From Bacillota bacterium (GTDB lineage Bacteria > Bacillota > Dehalobacteriia > UBA4068 > UBA4997), in assembly GCA_017397935.1 (NCBI GenBank), contig JAFQHN010000001.1, positions 83,134-126,216 on the forward strand: 43,083 nt of DNA. The letters run 5' to 3'. A model generated the notes under the pieces. The model searched no databases and was not told the origin of the DNA. It saw only the letters and a list, made by a program, of their open reading frames with translations. Below are positions 24,466 through 34,203 of this stretch, piece by piece. The number at the start of each line of letters is the position of its first letter. Position 1 is the stretch's first letter. Made by a program: the position numbers and the translations under genes.

Positions 24466-24955
24466 GTCTGTTTGGGGGGGCGGGTGTGGGTGGGCGAGGC
24501 CTGCCGACAATACGCAGTTTTGTGCTGGTGCCAAGGCATATTTGCGGCGATTTCAGACGGTTCCCGGCGGTTTTATTTTGATATTGGATAAATTACTCAC
24601 GAAAGATTTTTGCGAGGCTCACAGCGGTCTGTTTGAGCGTTTAAGCAATTTGACGGATTGGGCGGCAGCGTCGATTTCGGGGGTCTCTGGGCGTGATTTT
24701 GAAAGTTTGGGATGTGGGAGTCGTAAAATTGGCTGCGGCGGCGAGAGGGCCGTCAAATCGCTTTACAATGGGTGCCAATTATAATATGTATGAAGCAGGG
24801 GTGGAATTTTCTGTAAAAACAGGGCTGAAAAGTCAAAAAAATTGTCGCTGGCTTCGGCCTTGCGGATTTTGCACAGATTTTTATGGCGGAAACGGGTGTT
24901 TGCGGCGATTTTAGGCATCTGCGGCGCGTTTTTTATGAATTTATGATTAGACACA
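24466..24955. other. 490-bp intergenic region without a supported gene
   Basis: Open frames here are short, mutually overlapping and lack good ribosome sites. TTTGCGGCGATTT occurs at 24541 and 24899. No RNA motif or mobile-element end is recognised. Confidence 0.4.
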
Positions 24956-24959
24956 CAAA

Positions 24960-24989
24960 AAGCCCCTCTTACGACGGCGAGAGGGGCTT
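24960..24989. terminator. terminator of the acyltransferase gene
   Basis: AAGCCCCTCT (24960-24969) pairs perfectly with AGAGGGGCTT (24980-24989); TTTTTG follows on minus. Confidence 0.9.
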
Positions 24990-25034
24990 AAAATCAATTA
25001 TTGGAAAATTATGTATCGAGTATTTTTGGTAAAA

Positions 25035-26165
25035 TCAAAATCTGTGCTGATAATCCTCGTCCACCAGCTGTTGGGCGTAAAGGACGGCGCCGACATTTTG
25101 GGAGTTTACCGGCAGCCCGGCGATGGAGCGCCAGACATCATGCGGTGCAGCGGTATCCCGGCAGCGAAAATCCGCGCCGCCCGCCTCGACCTCGCAATCG
25201 TAATAACGGCCGGCGGTTTCCACCTGGCTGCGTACGATATGCTCGCAGGCGTGGTGCATGGTGCGGTGCGTGCCCAATAATTCTTTGCGGGTGGTTTTTG
25301 CATATTTATGCATAAGTTCCATCAGCTCGGTGCTCATCAAATCACGCAGCTTGGTCAGCGCCTCGGCCTCATCGCTGTCAGCATAGGGCGCAGGGTCAAA
25401 CGGAGCCAGACGGGAGGAATGAATGGTTTTGCCCTCCACCAGATGCACCACCGGCACGATCAGCGCGTTGGTGCGCTTGGCCAGACGGAACACCCCCGGC
25501 CAATAGTTAAGCATCAGAAGGTTGGGGGATTTGTTCCAGGTGCCCTCGGGGTACATGATGATGTTGGTGCCAAGCTCCATGGCGGCCACCGCCTTGTCCA
25601 TAAGCGCCTGCTTGCTGGCCTTATCCTTGCGGTTGATGAGGATGGAGCCGTTCATGTAGGCGGCAAGGCCGTAAGTGGTGTTGAAGAAATGCGGCAGCGT
25701 GCCGAACACCAGGTAGGCGTGCTCTTTGGCGGTGATAATGCTGCAAAGTGCATCCTCCACAAAGCCGTGGTTGGGCGTAAAGATAAGCGGGCGGCCCTGG
25801 GGCAGCGGCGCTTGCTTTTCAATTTTGTGTACCTTGCCGTGCATATAAAAGCGGCCCAGGTTCATTATCAGCCAATGCGGCAGGCCGGCACGGATGCGGA
25901 TGGACACGCGGGAGAGCACCTTTTTTGGGTCATTATGCAGCAGGCGGCCGTAGATGGCGGACAGCACCGGAAACCAGCCGGAGGACGGGTGAATTTTGCC
26001 CTCGGCATCGCGGCCGACCAGATCAGCCAAAGGCACACCAAACAGCCTGACAGCGTTATGCAATCTGTCAAGCAGCTTTTCAAACGGTTTGGTTAGCTTA
26101 CTGGTAAGGTGATAATCGAAAGCGTAATAGGGATAATTCAGTTGCTCGGAGTCGATTCTCTGCAT
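25035..26165 (-). CDS. PlsC-like lysophospholipid acyltransferase family protein
   Basis: A 376-residue protein. The acyltransferase block I is NHGFVED (His133, Asp138: H-x4-D), block II is around SILINRKDKASKQ, and block III is YPEGTWNKSP. This is the PlsC superfamily, which transfers acyl groups to glycerolipids, but the ~100-residue N-terminal and C-terminal extensions are unlike a standard PlsC. ATG 26165 follows AGAGGAG; a longer frame to 26,252 is open but has no ribosome site. Substrate unknown. Confidence 0.85.
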   Translation of the reverse strand: MQRIDSEQLNYPYYAFDYHLTSKLTKPFEKLLDRLHNAVRLFGVPLADLVGRDAEGKIHPSSGWFPVLSAIYGRLLHNDPKKVLSRVSIRIRAGLPHWLIMNLGRFYMHGKVHKIEKQAPLPQGRPLIFTPNHGFVEDALCSIITAKEHAYLVFGTLPHFFNTTYGLAAYMNGSILINRKDKASKQALMDKAVAAMELGTNIIMYPEGTWNKSPNLLMLNYWPGVFRLAKRTNALIVPVVHLVEGKTIHSSRLAPFDPAPYADSDEAEALTKLRDLMSTELMELMHKYAKTTRKELLGTHRTMHHACEHIVRSQVETAGRYYDCEVEAGGADFRCRDTAAPHDVWRSIAGLPVNSQNVGAVLYAQQLVDEDYQHRF

Positions 26166-26255
26166 AAAAAATGTGGGCTCCTCTCTGCGTTTGTATAAAT
26201 ATACAACGGGGAAAGCTGCATAAAATATCAGATTTTGCGCATGAATTGTCACAAA

Positions 26256-26459
26256 TTAAACGTCGATATAACCGTCATCCCGCGGCATGATGAAGGCGGC
26301 TGCCAGATAAATCAGCACAGCCCAGCCGAAGGATGCAAACAGCAGGATGATGGCGATAAGGCGCACAACGGTAGAATCGGTGTCGAAATATTCGGCAATA
26401 CCGCCGCAGACGCCGAAAAGCTTGCTGTCTCGGCGGGAACGATAAAGTTTTTTGGCCAT
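26256..26459 (-). CDS. PspC-domain small membrane protein
   Basis: 67 residues, essentially one PspC domain: KKLYRSRRDSKLFGVCGGIAEYFDTD followed by one or two membrane helices (LIAIILLFASFGWAVLIYL). Such proteins take part in envelope-stress responses in some bacteria; no psp partner is visible here. GGGAGG lies 9 nt before ATG 26459. A perfect 13-bp inverted repeat lies over its probable -35 box. Confidence 0.9.
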   Translation of the reverse strand: MAKKLYRSRRDSKLFGVCGGIAEYFDTDSTVVRLIAIILLFASFGWAVLIYLAAAFIMPRDDGYIDV

Positions 26460-26495
26460 AATCACAGACCTCCCTTAAAAAATTTGAGGCACAAT

Positions 26496-26555
26496 ACACA
26501 ACTATAATATACAGGCTTTGATATAGTGGAAAACCTGTTGAACCACTATATCAAA
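26496..26555 (-). promoter_or_regulatory. PspC promoter with a perfect 13-bp inverted repeat
   Basis: TTTGATATAGTGG (26517-26529) and CCACTATATCAAA (26543-26555) are perfect inverted copies separated by 13 bp. On minus, TTTCCA-17-bp-TATTAT forms a plausible promoter whose -35 lies in the repeat. No T-tract follows, so it looks more like an operator or RNA hairpin than a terminator. It is also the only hairpin after glnS. Confidence 0.65.
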
Positions 26556-26582
26556 GAGTATCAGGACAATGTTAAGAGAATA

Positions 26583-28283
26583 TTAACCCTTGTAATTGCT
26601 CTTTAACGACACGATGCGGTTGAATACAAAATGGTCATTTTCGGTATCGCGGTCTACCACGAAGTAGCCGTGGCGCAGGAACTGGAAGTGCTCACCCGGC
26701 ATGGGGTACAGAGATTCGATTTTGGCGTTGACCACTTGCAGGCTGTTGGAGTTAAGGTTGTCAATGAAATCGGAGCCTTCGGGCACATCATAGGGGTTCT
26801 CGGCGGTAAAGAGGTAATCATACAGGCGCACCTCGGCGTCTTTGCACTCTTTGGCGTTGACCCAATGGATGGTGGACTTTACCTTCTTGGTGCTGGTGCC
26901 GCCGGATTTGGTTTCGGGGTCATAGGTGCAGTGCAGCTCAACCACGTTGCCCTCGGCGTCCTTGATGACCTCCTCGCACTTGATGATGTAGGCGGATTTC
27001 AGGCGTACCTCGCCGCCCGGTTTTAAGCGGAAGAACTTTTTGGGGGCATCCTCCATGAAGTCATCGCGCTCAATGTAAATCTCTCGGCTGAAAGGCACCA
27101 GACGCTTGCCGCGCTCGGGCTTTTCAGGGTTGTTATCAATGGGCATCATCTCGCGCAGATCCTCGGGGTAATTGGTGATGACCACTTTCAGCGGGTTCAG
27201 CACGCACATTACACGGTCGGCACGGGTATTCAAATCCTCACGCACACAATGCTCTAACAGGGCGGTATCCACCATGCTCTCGGCCTTGGCAACACCAATG
27301 CGCTCGCAGAAATCACGGATGGATTCCGGCGTATAGCCGCGGCGGCGCAGGCCGGAGATGGTAGGCATTCTGGGATCATCCCAGCCGCTTACATGGCCTT
27401 CCTCCACCAATTTACGCAGGAAGCGCTTGCTCATCACGGTATGGGTAAGATTAAGACGGGCAAACTCGATCTGGCGGCTTTTGGTGGGGCAGTTGGTGTT
27501 GTTGATCAGCCACTCATACAGGGGGCGGTGAATTTCAAACTCCATGGTACAAATAGAGTGGGTAATGCCCTCCAACGAGTCAGACAGAGGATGGGCAAAG
27601 TCATACATGGGGTAAATGCACCATTCATCACCGGTGCGGTGGTGGGTGCCGTGCTGGATGCGGTAAATTACCGGGTCTCGCATTACAAAGTTGGGCGAGG
27701 CCAAATCAATTTTGGCTCGCAGGGTATATTGGCCGTCGGCAAACTCGCCGGCGCGCATACGGGCAAACAAATCCAGGCTTTCCTCGATCGGACGATCACG
27801 CCAGGGGGAACGGGCCGGAACACCGATGGAGCCGCGGTATTCACGCATTTCATCGGCGGAGAGCTGGCAAACATAAGCCTTGCCGTCCTTGATCAAATCA
27901 ACGGCAAACTGATAAAGCTGCTCGAAGTAATTGGAGGCATAGAACAGATTGTCCTGCCAGTCAAAGCCCAGCCAGCGTACATCGGCCTGAATGGAGTTGA
28001 TGTATTCCTCATCCTCTTTGGCGGGGTTGGTGTCATCGAAGCGCAGGTTGCAGATGCCCTGGTATTTTTTGGCGGTGCCGAAGTTAAGGCAAATGCTTTT
28101 GGCGTGGCCGATGTGCAGGTAGCCGTTAGGCTCGGGTGGGAAACGGGTATGCACGGTGTTATTGTAGCGCCCGGCGGCGTTGTCGGCCTCGATCTCATCA
28201 TGGATGAAGTTGCCGGCCATGGTTTTTTCAGCAGTTTCGGCAGCCTCGATGCTGGCGGCCAGAGTGGTTCCTGTGGTTTCCAT
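26583..28283 (-). CDS. glnS: glutaminyl-tRNA synthetase
   Basis: Class I synthetase of 566 residues that charges tRNA-Gln directly. HIGH is at residues 57-60 ([11 protein letters not shown]), and the KMSKS equivalent is VMSKR. The [27 protein letters not shown] and [11 protein letters not shown]-type segments distinguish GlnRS from GluRS. A ~20-residue N-terminal extension precedes the conserved part. GGAGG lies 12 nt before ATG 28283. Many Firmicutes lack GlnRS and use GatCAB instead, so its presence is a useful taxonomic marker. It follows the DtxR-family gene by 96 bp without a terminator. Confidence 0.97.
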   Translation of the reverse strand: METTGTTLAASIEAAETAEKTMAGNFIHDEIEADNAAGRYNNTVHTRFPPEPNGYLHIGHAKSICLNFGTAKKYQGICNLRFDDTNPAKEDEEYINSIQADVRWLGFDWQDNLFYASNYFEQLYQFAVDLIKDGKAYVCQLSADEMREYRGSIGVPARSPWRDRPIEESLDLFARMRAGEFADGQYTLRAKIDLASPNFVMRDPVIYRIQHGTHHRTGDEWCIYPMYDFAHPLSDSLEGITHSICTMEFEIHRPLYEWLINNTNCPTKSRQIEFARLNLTHTVMSKRFLRKLVEEGHVSGWDDPRMPTISGLRRRGYTPESIRDFCERIGVAKAESMVDTALLEHCVREDLNTRADRVMCVLNPLKVVITNYPEDLREMMPIDNNPEKPERGKRLVPFSREIYIERDDFMEDAPKKFFRLKPGGEVRLKSAYIIKCEEVIKDAEGNVVELHCTYDPETKSGGTSTKKVKSTIHWVNAKECKDAEVRLYDYLFTAENPYDVPEGSDFIDNLNSNSLQVVNAKIESLYPMPGEHFQFLRHGYFVVDRDTENDHFVFNRIVSLKSNYKG

Positions 28284-28379
28284 AAAATTTTATCCTCCGA
28301 TATACGGCAGCAGAACCGCCGTTAATATGATCCGCAAAACATTTCTATATAAAATAAGTGGAAATATAATAAGTGGAAA

Positions 28380-28754
28380 TTATTTTTTCAGGTGTTGGTC
28401 AAAATAAGCCTTGATGCAGGCAAAGCTTTCGTCGCTCAGGTCATGCTCGATACGGCAGGCGTCAGCCTTGGCTACATTTTCAGCCACACCCAGCGCACAG
28501 AAGAAATCCGTCAGCAGCCGGTGGCGTTCATAAACACCCTGAGCGATGGCCAGACCTTTTTCGGTCAGCGTGATCAGCGAATCGGCTGAAACATTGATGT
28601 AGCCGTTTTCGCGCAGGTTTTTCATCGCGATGCTGACGCTGGGCCTGGTATAACCCAGATGATGAGCGATGTCAATGGCGCGGACATTGCCGTTTAACTG
28701 TTTTAGCACCAATATGGTTTCCAGGTAATCCTCGGCAGATTCACGGATTTGCAT
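28380..28754 (-). CDS. DtxR/MntR-family metal-dependent regulator
   Basis: 124 residues from ATG 28754 with GGGGTGA upstream; the longer frame upstream is not conserved-looking. The winged HTH spans AIDIAHHLGYTRPSVSIAMKNLRENGYI. Metal-site residues are visible: Asp9 and Glu12 in EDYLE, His in YERHRLLTDFF, and C-x2-E-H in DACRIEH. The cysteine is as in DtxR/IdeR, where MntR has glutamate, which suggests iron rather than manganese sensing. It lacks the SH3 domain of full DtxR. Regulon unknown; no transport gene is adjacent. Confidence 0.92.
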   Translation of the reverse strand: MQIRESAEDYLETILVLKQLNGNVRAIDIAHHLGYTRPSVSIAMKNLRENGYINVSADSLITLTEKGLAIAQGVYERHRLLTDFFCALGVAENVAKADACRIEHDLSDESFACIKAYFDQHLKK

Positions 28755-29517
28755 AGCTCTCACCCCGGCAGAAAGATTTGTTACATGACGCAATCGGTAA
28801 TAGTATTTAATAATAGAGATAATTTTATCATTATAACATAAATATTTTAGCATATCTGCCGCCGGATTGCAATAGCCGCACCGACCTGCGGTTTGACAAG
28901 CCGTGCCTGCCGGTGCTAAACTATACATATAATTTATCGGCCGACGATTGTTGTATAAGCCGTGTGTTGTATGCAAAAATTCTGCAAGTTATGCGTTGGG
29001 GAAAATCGGGAAAATTACTCACCGGGCGGCGGTGGATTGTTGGGAGAAATTTGGGGAAAAATGCCGCCGATGCCTGTTACAGCAAGATTTGCGGAATATT
29101 CACCGATTGTGGAAAACTCGGTGGATAAAGCGGTTTTTTTGTGGAAAAGTGTGTAAAAGTGTGTAAAAGTGTGCAATTTATGCGGTGAATAAGCGAATAT
29201 TCTGCCGAAACGGCTATAAACAGCACTTTTATTGGTTTATTTTGCCGAAGTCGCGGCGGCTGATTGTAAAAGCCCTGTGTAACGGGCTGTATATTATCGG
29301 TATCGGCTGCATACGGCGTATAAGGCAGAGATGGGCGATAAACAGGCGGCGTTTTTGCATGATGTTGAGATGATAAATGGTAATTTATGCGGAAAAAAGG
29401 TAAAATATGCATCTATGTTTGATGGAACGGCTGCGGCAGCAGGGGCTTGATGGCCGGCGGCTGCAAAGGGCTGCAAATATATGTAGAGATACGAAAATAG
29501 GGTTATAAGAGGTAGGT
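28755..29517. other. 763-bp intergenic region with a 10-bp tandem repeat
   Basis: No supported gene. The decamer GTGTAAAAGT (first copy GTGGAAAAGT) is repeated three and a half times at 29,141-29,176. A TATAAT near 28,828-28,833 on minus may belong to the DtxR-family gene. AGAGGTAGG precedes sbcD. Confidence 0.5.
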
Positions 29518-30735
29518 ATGAAATTTTTGCATTTGGCTGATTTGCACATCGGCAAAAAAGTGAATGAGATTTCGATGCTGGACGAGCAGCGGTGGGTGCT
29601 GGGGCAGGTGCTGCAAATTGCGGCGGATGAGCAGGTGCAGGCCGTGCTGCTGGCGGGCGATATTTATGACAAGCCGCAGCCGACAGCCGAGGCGGTGCAG
29701 CTTTTTGACTGGTTTTTGACCGAACTGGCTAAGGCGGTGCCGGCGGTGCTGGTGATTGCCGGCAACCATGACAGCGCCGAGCGTCTGGCTTTTGCGGCGG
29801 ATATGTTGTGCGCGCAGGGGGTTTATATTGCGCCGCCCTTTGGAGGAGAGGTAAAGTGTGTGCGGCTGGATGATGAGTTTGGGCCGGTGGATTTTTATTT
29901 GCTGCCGTTTGTTAAGCCGCTGCAAGTGCGCCGCTGTTATGAGGATGCCGAGGGAATTGGCAGCTATGATGAGGCGGTGGCACGGATAATGCGTGATGTG
30001 CAGCCGAAGAAAGGTGTGCGCAGCGTGTTGTTGGCGCACCAGCTGATTACCGGTGCGGTGACTTGTGAGTCGGAGGAATTGGCCATCGGCGGCCTGGATA
30101 ATGTGGATGCCGGGCATTTTGTGGCCTTTGATTATGTGGCGCTGGGGCATTTGCACGGGCCGCAGCAGGTGAGCAGGCCGGAGGTGCGTTATGCAGGGTC
30201 GCCGCTGAAATATTCATTCTCGGAGGCGCGGCAGCAAAAAAGTGTGACGCTGGTGGATTTAAGTGCCGACGGAAGGGCGGAAATATCCGCCCGGAGCTTG
30301 CAGCCGATGCACGATATGCGCGAGGTTAAGGGCAATTTTGCTGATTTGCTGGCGGCGGACTATGTGGAGAAATTGGGCGCGTCCGCCGAAGATTATCTGC
30401 ACATTACGCTGACCGATGAGGAGGATGTGCTGGACGCCCCTGCCCGTCTGCGCGTGGCTTATCCCAACCTGATGAAGCTGGATTATGACAACCGCCGCAC
30501 CAGAGAACGGCAGCAGTTGGCAATCAATGCGGAGGTGGGCGGCAAAAATCCGCTGGATTTGTTTGCCGAGTTTTATCAGCTGCAAAATAATCAACCGCTG
30601 GCTGATGAACAGCAGGCGCTGCTTGGGCAGCTGATTGCCGAAATTTGGGAGGATGAGCCGTTTGACGGAGGCGTTTTGGGTAATAATGCAGATAATCTGC
30701 ATAAAGTTGCAAATGATGATGGGGGTGGCTGCTGA
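29518..30735 (+). CDS. sbcD: exonuclease subunit SbcD (Mre11-like nuclease)
   Basis: A 405-residue metallophosphoesterase that, with SbcC, cuts hairpins and DNA ends. Nuclease motifs run in order: ADLHIGKKV (residues ~7-15), AGDIYDKPQP (~45), IAGNHDSAERL (~80), LAHQLITG (~170) and GHLHGPQ (~207). The C-terminal half is the capping domain. The stop overlaps the sbcC start by one base (TGATG), so the pair is translationally coupled. Confidence 0.96.
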   Translation: MKFLHLADLHIGKKVNEISMLDEQRWVLGQVLQIAADEQVQAVLLAGDIYDKPQPTAEAVQLFDWFLTELAKAVPAVLVIAGNHDSAERLAFAADMLCAQGVYIAPPFGGEVKCVRLDDEFGPVDFYLLPFVKPLQVRRCYEDAEGIGSYDEAVARIMRDVQPKKGVRSVLLAHQLITGAVTCESEELAIGGLDNVDAGHFVAFDYVALGHLHGPQQVSRPEVRYAGSPLKYSFSEARQQKSVTLVDLSADGRAEISARSLQPMHDMREVKGNFADLLAADYVEKLGASAEDYLHITLTDEEDVLDAPARLRVAYPNLMKLDYDNRRTRERQQLAINAEVGGKNPLDLFAEFYQLQNNQPLADEQQALLGQLIAEIWEDEPFDGGVLGNNADNLHKVANDDGGGC

Positions 30736-33548
30736 TGAGACCGTTAAAGCTGGAAATTTCGGCCTTTGGGCCATACGCCGGACGGCAGGAGATTGATATG
30801 GCGGCGCTGGGTGAGGGCGGCTTGTACCTCATCTGCGGCGAAACAGGCGCCGGCAAAACCACCATTTTTGATGCGATTAGCTTTGTGCTTTTTGGTGAGG
30901 CCAGCGGCGAGGGCAGAGATGCGGCGTGGCTTCGGAGTAAATATGCGGCGGCGAATGTGCCGACCTATGTGAAAATGGAATTTTTATACCGCGGCGAGGT
31001 GTATTTGGCCGAGCGCAACCCCGAATATCTGCGGCCGGCGCGGCGTGGTGACAAGCTGACGGTGGAGCGTGCCAATGCGGCGCTGACCTGCCCCGATGGG
31101 AGGCTGATAACCGGGAGCAGGCAGGTTACGCAGGCTGTGGAGGATTTGCTGGGGGTTGACCGACAGCAGTTTGCCCAGATTGCCATGATCGCGCAGGGGG
31201 ATTTTCGGAAGCTGTTGGAGGCGGACACGCAGGAGCGCGGTGAGATTTTGCGGCAGCTGTTTAATACCGGCCGCTATGCCAAGCTGCAAGAGCGATTGAG
31301 TGCCGAGACCAACCGCGCCAAACAGGAGTATGAGCAGCTGCGGCTGGCTTTGCTGCAAACGGCAGGCGGCTTGCAGGCCGAGGAAAATTCGGCGTTGGCC
31401 GGGGCGGCGGCCGATTGGCAAAACAGCGAGGGGCGGACTGATTTATCGCCGCTGCTGGTGGAATTGCAGGCCCAAAATGCCGCTGATGAGCAAAAAATCG
31501 CGGAATTGTCAACCAACGATGAATGCTCGCATAAACAATTGGCCGAGCTTAATCAACGGCTGGGGCAGGCGGAGAAGGCCGAACAGGACGGCAGGGAGCT
31601 GATCGAACGCAGCCAAAAGCTGGCCGAACTGCAAGAGGCGGTGCGTGAGGCCGAGGAAAATCTGCGGCGGCGGCAGGAAGATTTGCCCAAACAGCAGGAA
31701 TTGCAGCGCAGACAGCACGATTTGAGCGCACAGCGGCCGCTGTATCAGGAGTATGAGCAGGCGCTGGCGGCTTATCATGCGGCGGACCGAGAGCAGACGG
31801 CCAAGCGGCAGGAATATACACGACAGCAGCAGGCCAAGGCCGATTTAGCCGGGAGAATAGGCGAATGTGTGCAGGAATTGGCGCAGCTGGCCGAGGTGGA
31901 CCGCAAGCTGACCGAGGTATCGCGGCGGCAGATGGAGCAGCAAACCCAAAGTGGGCAGCTGGCCGACTTGACCGCACGGGTGGGCAAGCTGATAAGCAGA
32001 GAGCGCAATTTGGGGCAGCTGCAACAGGAATATCGGCGGCAAAAGGGCGATTATGATAAGGCCAATTTGGCATATCAGGCCGCTGAGCAGGCGTTTTTTG
32101 CGGCACAGGCCGGGCGGCTGGCCTTACAACTGGCGGATGATGTGCCCTGCCCTGTCTGCGGCGCCACCCGACACCCACGGCCGGCACAAATTCCTGCGGC
32201 GGCACCCACCGAGGATAAGCTGGCCGAGCAGCAGCGGCGGTTGCAGCAGCGGCGTGATGAGGTTATGCAGCTTTTGGAGCGCGGCAAGGCCGAGCGGGAG
32301 CAGCAGCAGACCGAGCGTGAGGAGACGGCGGCGCTGGGGCGGCTTTATTGGGGCGAATTGGGCCAAAAGGCGGCCGATGACATAGCCAATGATGCGGAGC
32401 TTTATGCGGCGTGGCAGCGGCGGCTGGACGAGCAGAAAACGGCGGCGGACAAGCTGGCGGAGGAACTGCGGCAGGCTGAGCAGAAGTTGACCCGTGACAT
32501 CAGGCGGCGTGATGAGCTGCAAACCCTGCGGCCGAAATTGGAGGAGGCCGAGCGCGGTTTGGCGGAATTGCTGGTGCGGTTGGCAGGTGAGATGGCGGCG
32601 GCCGAGCAGCAGACCGTAAATTATCGCAAATTGGCGGAGGAAAAGCAGGCCTTACTGCAATATCCCGACCAAAGAGCGTTGGAGCAGGCCATTTTGGCGG
32701 TGCAGGATGAGGCGAGCCGAATGGAGCAGCAGTTGAAGCAGGCCGAAAGTAATCTGAACAGGCGGCGAGAGCAGCAGGCGGCTGAGGAGGCGGCGATAAA
32801 TGTGCTGCGGCAGCGGCTGCAAAGTGCGCCGACCGAGGATGCGGCGGCCCTGCGGCAGCAATTGGCGGAGGAGAACAGCCGGCGGCAGGATTTGCAGAAA
32901 CGGCGGCAGGAGCTGGCTAATCGTCTGCACCAAAACAGCGCGGCGGCCGAGCAACTGAGCAAATCGGCGGCGGCCAGAGAGCGTGCGGCGGCCCGTTGGG
33001 GTTGGTTGAAGGCGTTATCGGACACGGCCGGCGGCACGCTGACGGGCAAGGAGCGCCTGCTGTTTGAAACTTATATTCAGCGGACTTATTTTGACAATAT
33101 TATCAGCATGGCCAACCTGCGTTTTGCGGGCATGACCGACGGCCAGTATGAGCTGAAACGGCGTGAGGAGCCGATGGACCTGCGCAGTAAAAGCGGCTTG
33201 GAGCTGGATGTTATCGACCACTACAACGGCAGCGAGCGCAGCGTTAAGACGCTATCGGGCGGTGAGGCGTTTAAGGCATCACTATCGCTGGCGCTGGGGT
33301 TGGCGGATGTGATACAGGCCGGCGCCGGCGGCATTAAGCTGGACACCATGTTTGTGGACGAGGGTTTTGGCTCTTTGGACGAAAAATCTTTGGGGCAGGC
33401 GGTGCGGATTCTGAATGAGCTTTCCGGCGGACAGCGGCTGGTGGGCATAATATCGCACGTTGGTGAGCTGAGAGAGCGTATTGACCGGCAGATTATCGTC
33501 AGCAAAAACCGCAGCGGCGGCAGCAGCGTGAAGATTATGGCCGAGTAA
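30735..33548 (+). CDS. sbcC: exonuclease subunit SbcC (Rad50-like ATPase)
   Basis: A 937-residue SMC-like ATPase. Walker A GETGAGKTT is near residue 35 and a long Q/E/R-rich coiled coil runs on both sides of the zinc hook CPVC (Cys472 and Cys475). The signature LSGGEAFKASL is near 840 and Walker B FVDEGFGSLD near 875. The coiled coils are rather short compared with E. coli SbcC (1048). They are also extremely rich in GCGGCAG/GCAGCAG codons, giving long false frames on the other strand. Confidence 0.96.
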   Translation: MRPLKLEISAFGPYAGRQEIDMAALGEGGLYLICGETGAGKTTIFDAISFVLFGEASGEGRDAAWLRSKYAAANVPTYVKMEFLYRGEVYLAERNPEYLRPARRGDKLTVERANAALTCPDGRLITGSRQVTQAVEDLLGVDRQQFAQIAMIAQGDFRKLLEADTQERGEILRQLFNTGRYAKLQERLSAETNRAKQEYEQLRLALLQTAGGLQAEENSALAGAAADWQNSEGRTDLSPLLVELQAQNAADEQKIAELSTNDECSHKQLAELNQRLGQAEKAEQDGRELIERSQKLAELQEAVREAEENLRRRQEDLPKQQELQRRQHDLSAQRPLYQEYEQALAAYHAADREQTAKRQEYTRQQQAKADLAGRIGECVQELAQLAEVDRKLTEVSRRQMEQQTQSGQLADLTARVGKLISRERNLGQLQQEYRRQKGDYDKANLAYQAAEQAFFAAQAGRLALQLADDVPCPVCGATRHPRPAQIPAAAPTEDKLAEQQRRLQQRRDEVMQLLERGKAEREQQQTEREETAALGRLYWGELGQKAADDIANDAELYAAWQRRLDEQKTAADKLAEELRQAEQKLTRDIRRRDELQTLRPKLEEAERGLAELLVRLAGEMAAAEQQTVNYRKLAEEKQALLQYPDQRALEQAILAVQDEASRMEQQLKQAESNLNRRREQQAAEEAAINVLRQRLQSAPTEDAAALRQQLAEENSRRQDLQKRRQELANRLHQNSAAAEQLSKSAAARERAAARWGWLKALSDTAGGTLTGKERLLFETYIQRTYFDNIISMANLRFAGMTDGQYELKRREEPMDLRSKSGLELDVIDHYNGSERSVKTLSGGEAFKASLSLALGLADVIQAGAGGIKLDTMFVDEGFGSLDEKSLGQAVRILNELSGGQRLVGIISHVGELRERIDRQIIVSKNRSGGSSVKIMAE

Positions 33549-33582
33549 AAAATTGAGATGTGAAGAAAAAGGAGGCGGTGGT

Positions 33583-33837
33583 ATGATAACTGTTTTTAAC
33601 CGCAAGCAGGTTTTTGTGACCTATGATGTGAAGAAACAGGCGCAAATCAGAGAGATTTTGGCGGCCAATGGGATAGATTATTATGTCAAAACGGTCAATC
33701 GGCAGAGCGCCTCGGCCCTTGGTGGCAGTGACAGAGCAAGAACGGGCACATTGGGCCAGAGATTGGATTTGGCCTATGAGTACATCTTCTATGTTAGAAA
33801 GGTGGATTTTGAGCGTGCCCGAAATTTGATAGGATAA
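33583..33837 (+). CDS. small DUF2007-like protein
   Basis: 84 residues from ATG 33583, which follows GGAGG. The pattern VFVTYDVKKQAQIREILAANGIDYYVK ... EYIFYVRKVDFERARNLI matches the small ferredoxin-like-fold proteins annotated as putative signal-transducing DUF2007 (moderate). It lies 34 bp after sbcC and probably shares its transcript, ended by the terminator at 33,847-33,889. Confidence 0.75.
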   Translation: MITVFNRKQVFVTYDVKKQAQIREILAANGIDYYVKTVNRQSASALGGSDRARTGTLGQRLDLAYEYIFYVRKVDFERARNLIG

Positions 33838-33846
33838 AATTTGATG

Positions 33847-33889
33847 AAAAAAAGCATTGTAACCGTTGTATTGGCTACAATGCTTTTTT
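33847..33889. terminator. bidirectional terminator
   Basis: AAAAAAGCATTGTA and TACAATGCTTTTTT form a perfect stem with A/T tracts on both sides. It separates sbcDC and the small gene from the convergent XRE gene, whose stop it overlaps. Confidence 0.92.
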
Positions 33890-34103
33890 ATTTGGGAGGG
33901 GCTGGATTGTTGGTGCGTCCCAACAGGTAATCGGTGGAGGTTTGGTAAAAATCGGCCAGCTTTAACAGGTGGATAACGGGTATGGTCTGGAAACCGCGCT
34001 CATAGCGGGAATAAACGGTTTGGGTGATGCCGAGAATGGCGGCAATATCAGCCTGGCGTAAGTCTTTATCCTCGCGTAAATCCTTTAAGCGTTGAAAATA
34101 CAT
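33888..34103 (-). CDS. XRE-family repressor next to the tRNA-Arg repeat
   Basis: 71 residues: RLKDLREDKDLRQADIAAILGI, TQTVYSRYERGFQTIP and LLKLADFYQTSTDYLLGRT are a textbook HTH_3 domain of phage type. It is divergent from the small gene at 34,204. AGTACT-type palindromes fill the gap between them. This mirrors the XRE/small-gene pair beside tRNA-Pro, although the two XRE proteins belong to different subgroups. Confidence 0.93.
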   Translation of the reverse strand: MYFQRLKDLREDKDLRQADIAAILGITQTVYSRYERGFQTIPVIHLLKLADFYQTSTDYLLGRTNNPAPPK

Positions 34104-34116
34104 GGGGCACCTCTGG

Positions 34117-34189
34117 ATAGTACTGTTTGATACTATTGACCATACTGCAACAGAGTGCTAAAATGTTGTTGGCAGTACTAAAAAGTACT
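34117..34189 (+). promoter_or_regulatory. divergent promoter/operator of the XRE pair
   Basis: ATAGTA-N8-TACTAT (34,117-34,136) and AGTACT-AAAA-AGTACT (34,174-34,189) are related operators. Between them TTGACC (34,136-34,141), a 17-bp spacer and TAAAAT (34,159-34,164) make a good promoter for the small gene. GGAGG follows 4 bp after the second operator. Confidence 0.75.
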
Positions 34190-34203
34190 ATTTGGAGGTT
34201 GTT

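Noticed and set aside
22972-24534. 520-codon minus-strand frame opposite the AGCS symporter
   Set aside because: Gly/His/Gln-rich shadow that also crosses the symporter's terminator.
24443-24784. 113-codon plus-strand ORF after the symporter
   Set aside because: It begins inside the symporter's terminator, has no ribosome site and has an odd Cys/Gly/Trp composition.
29141-29176. CRISPR or iteron array
   Set aside because: Only three and a half copies of a 10-bp unit without spacers; too short for CRISPR, and no replication gene of the matching type beside it.
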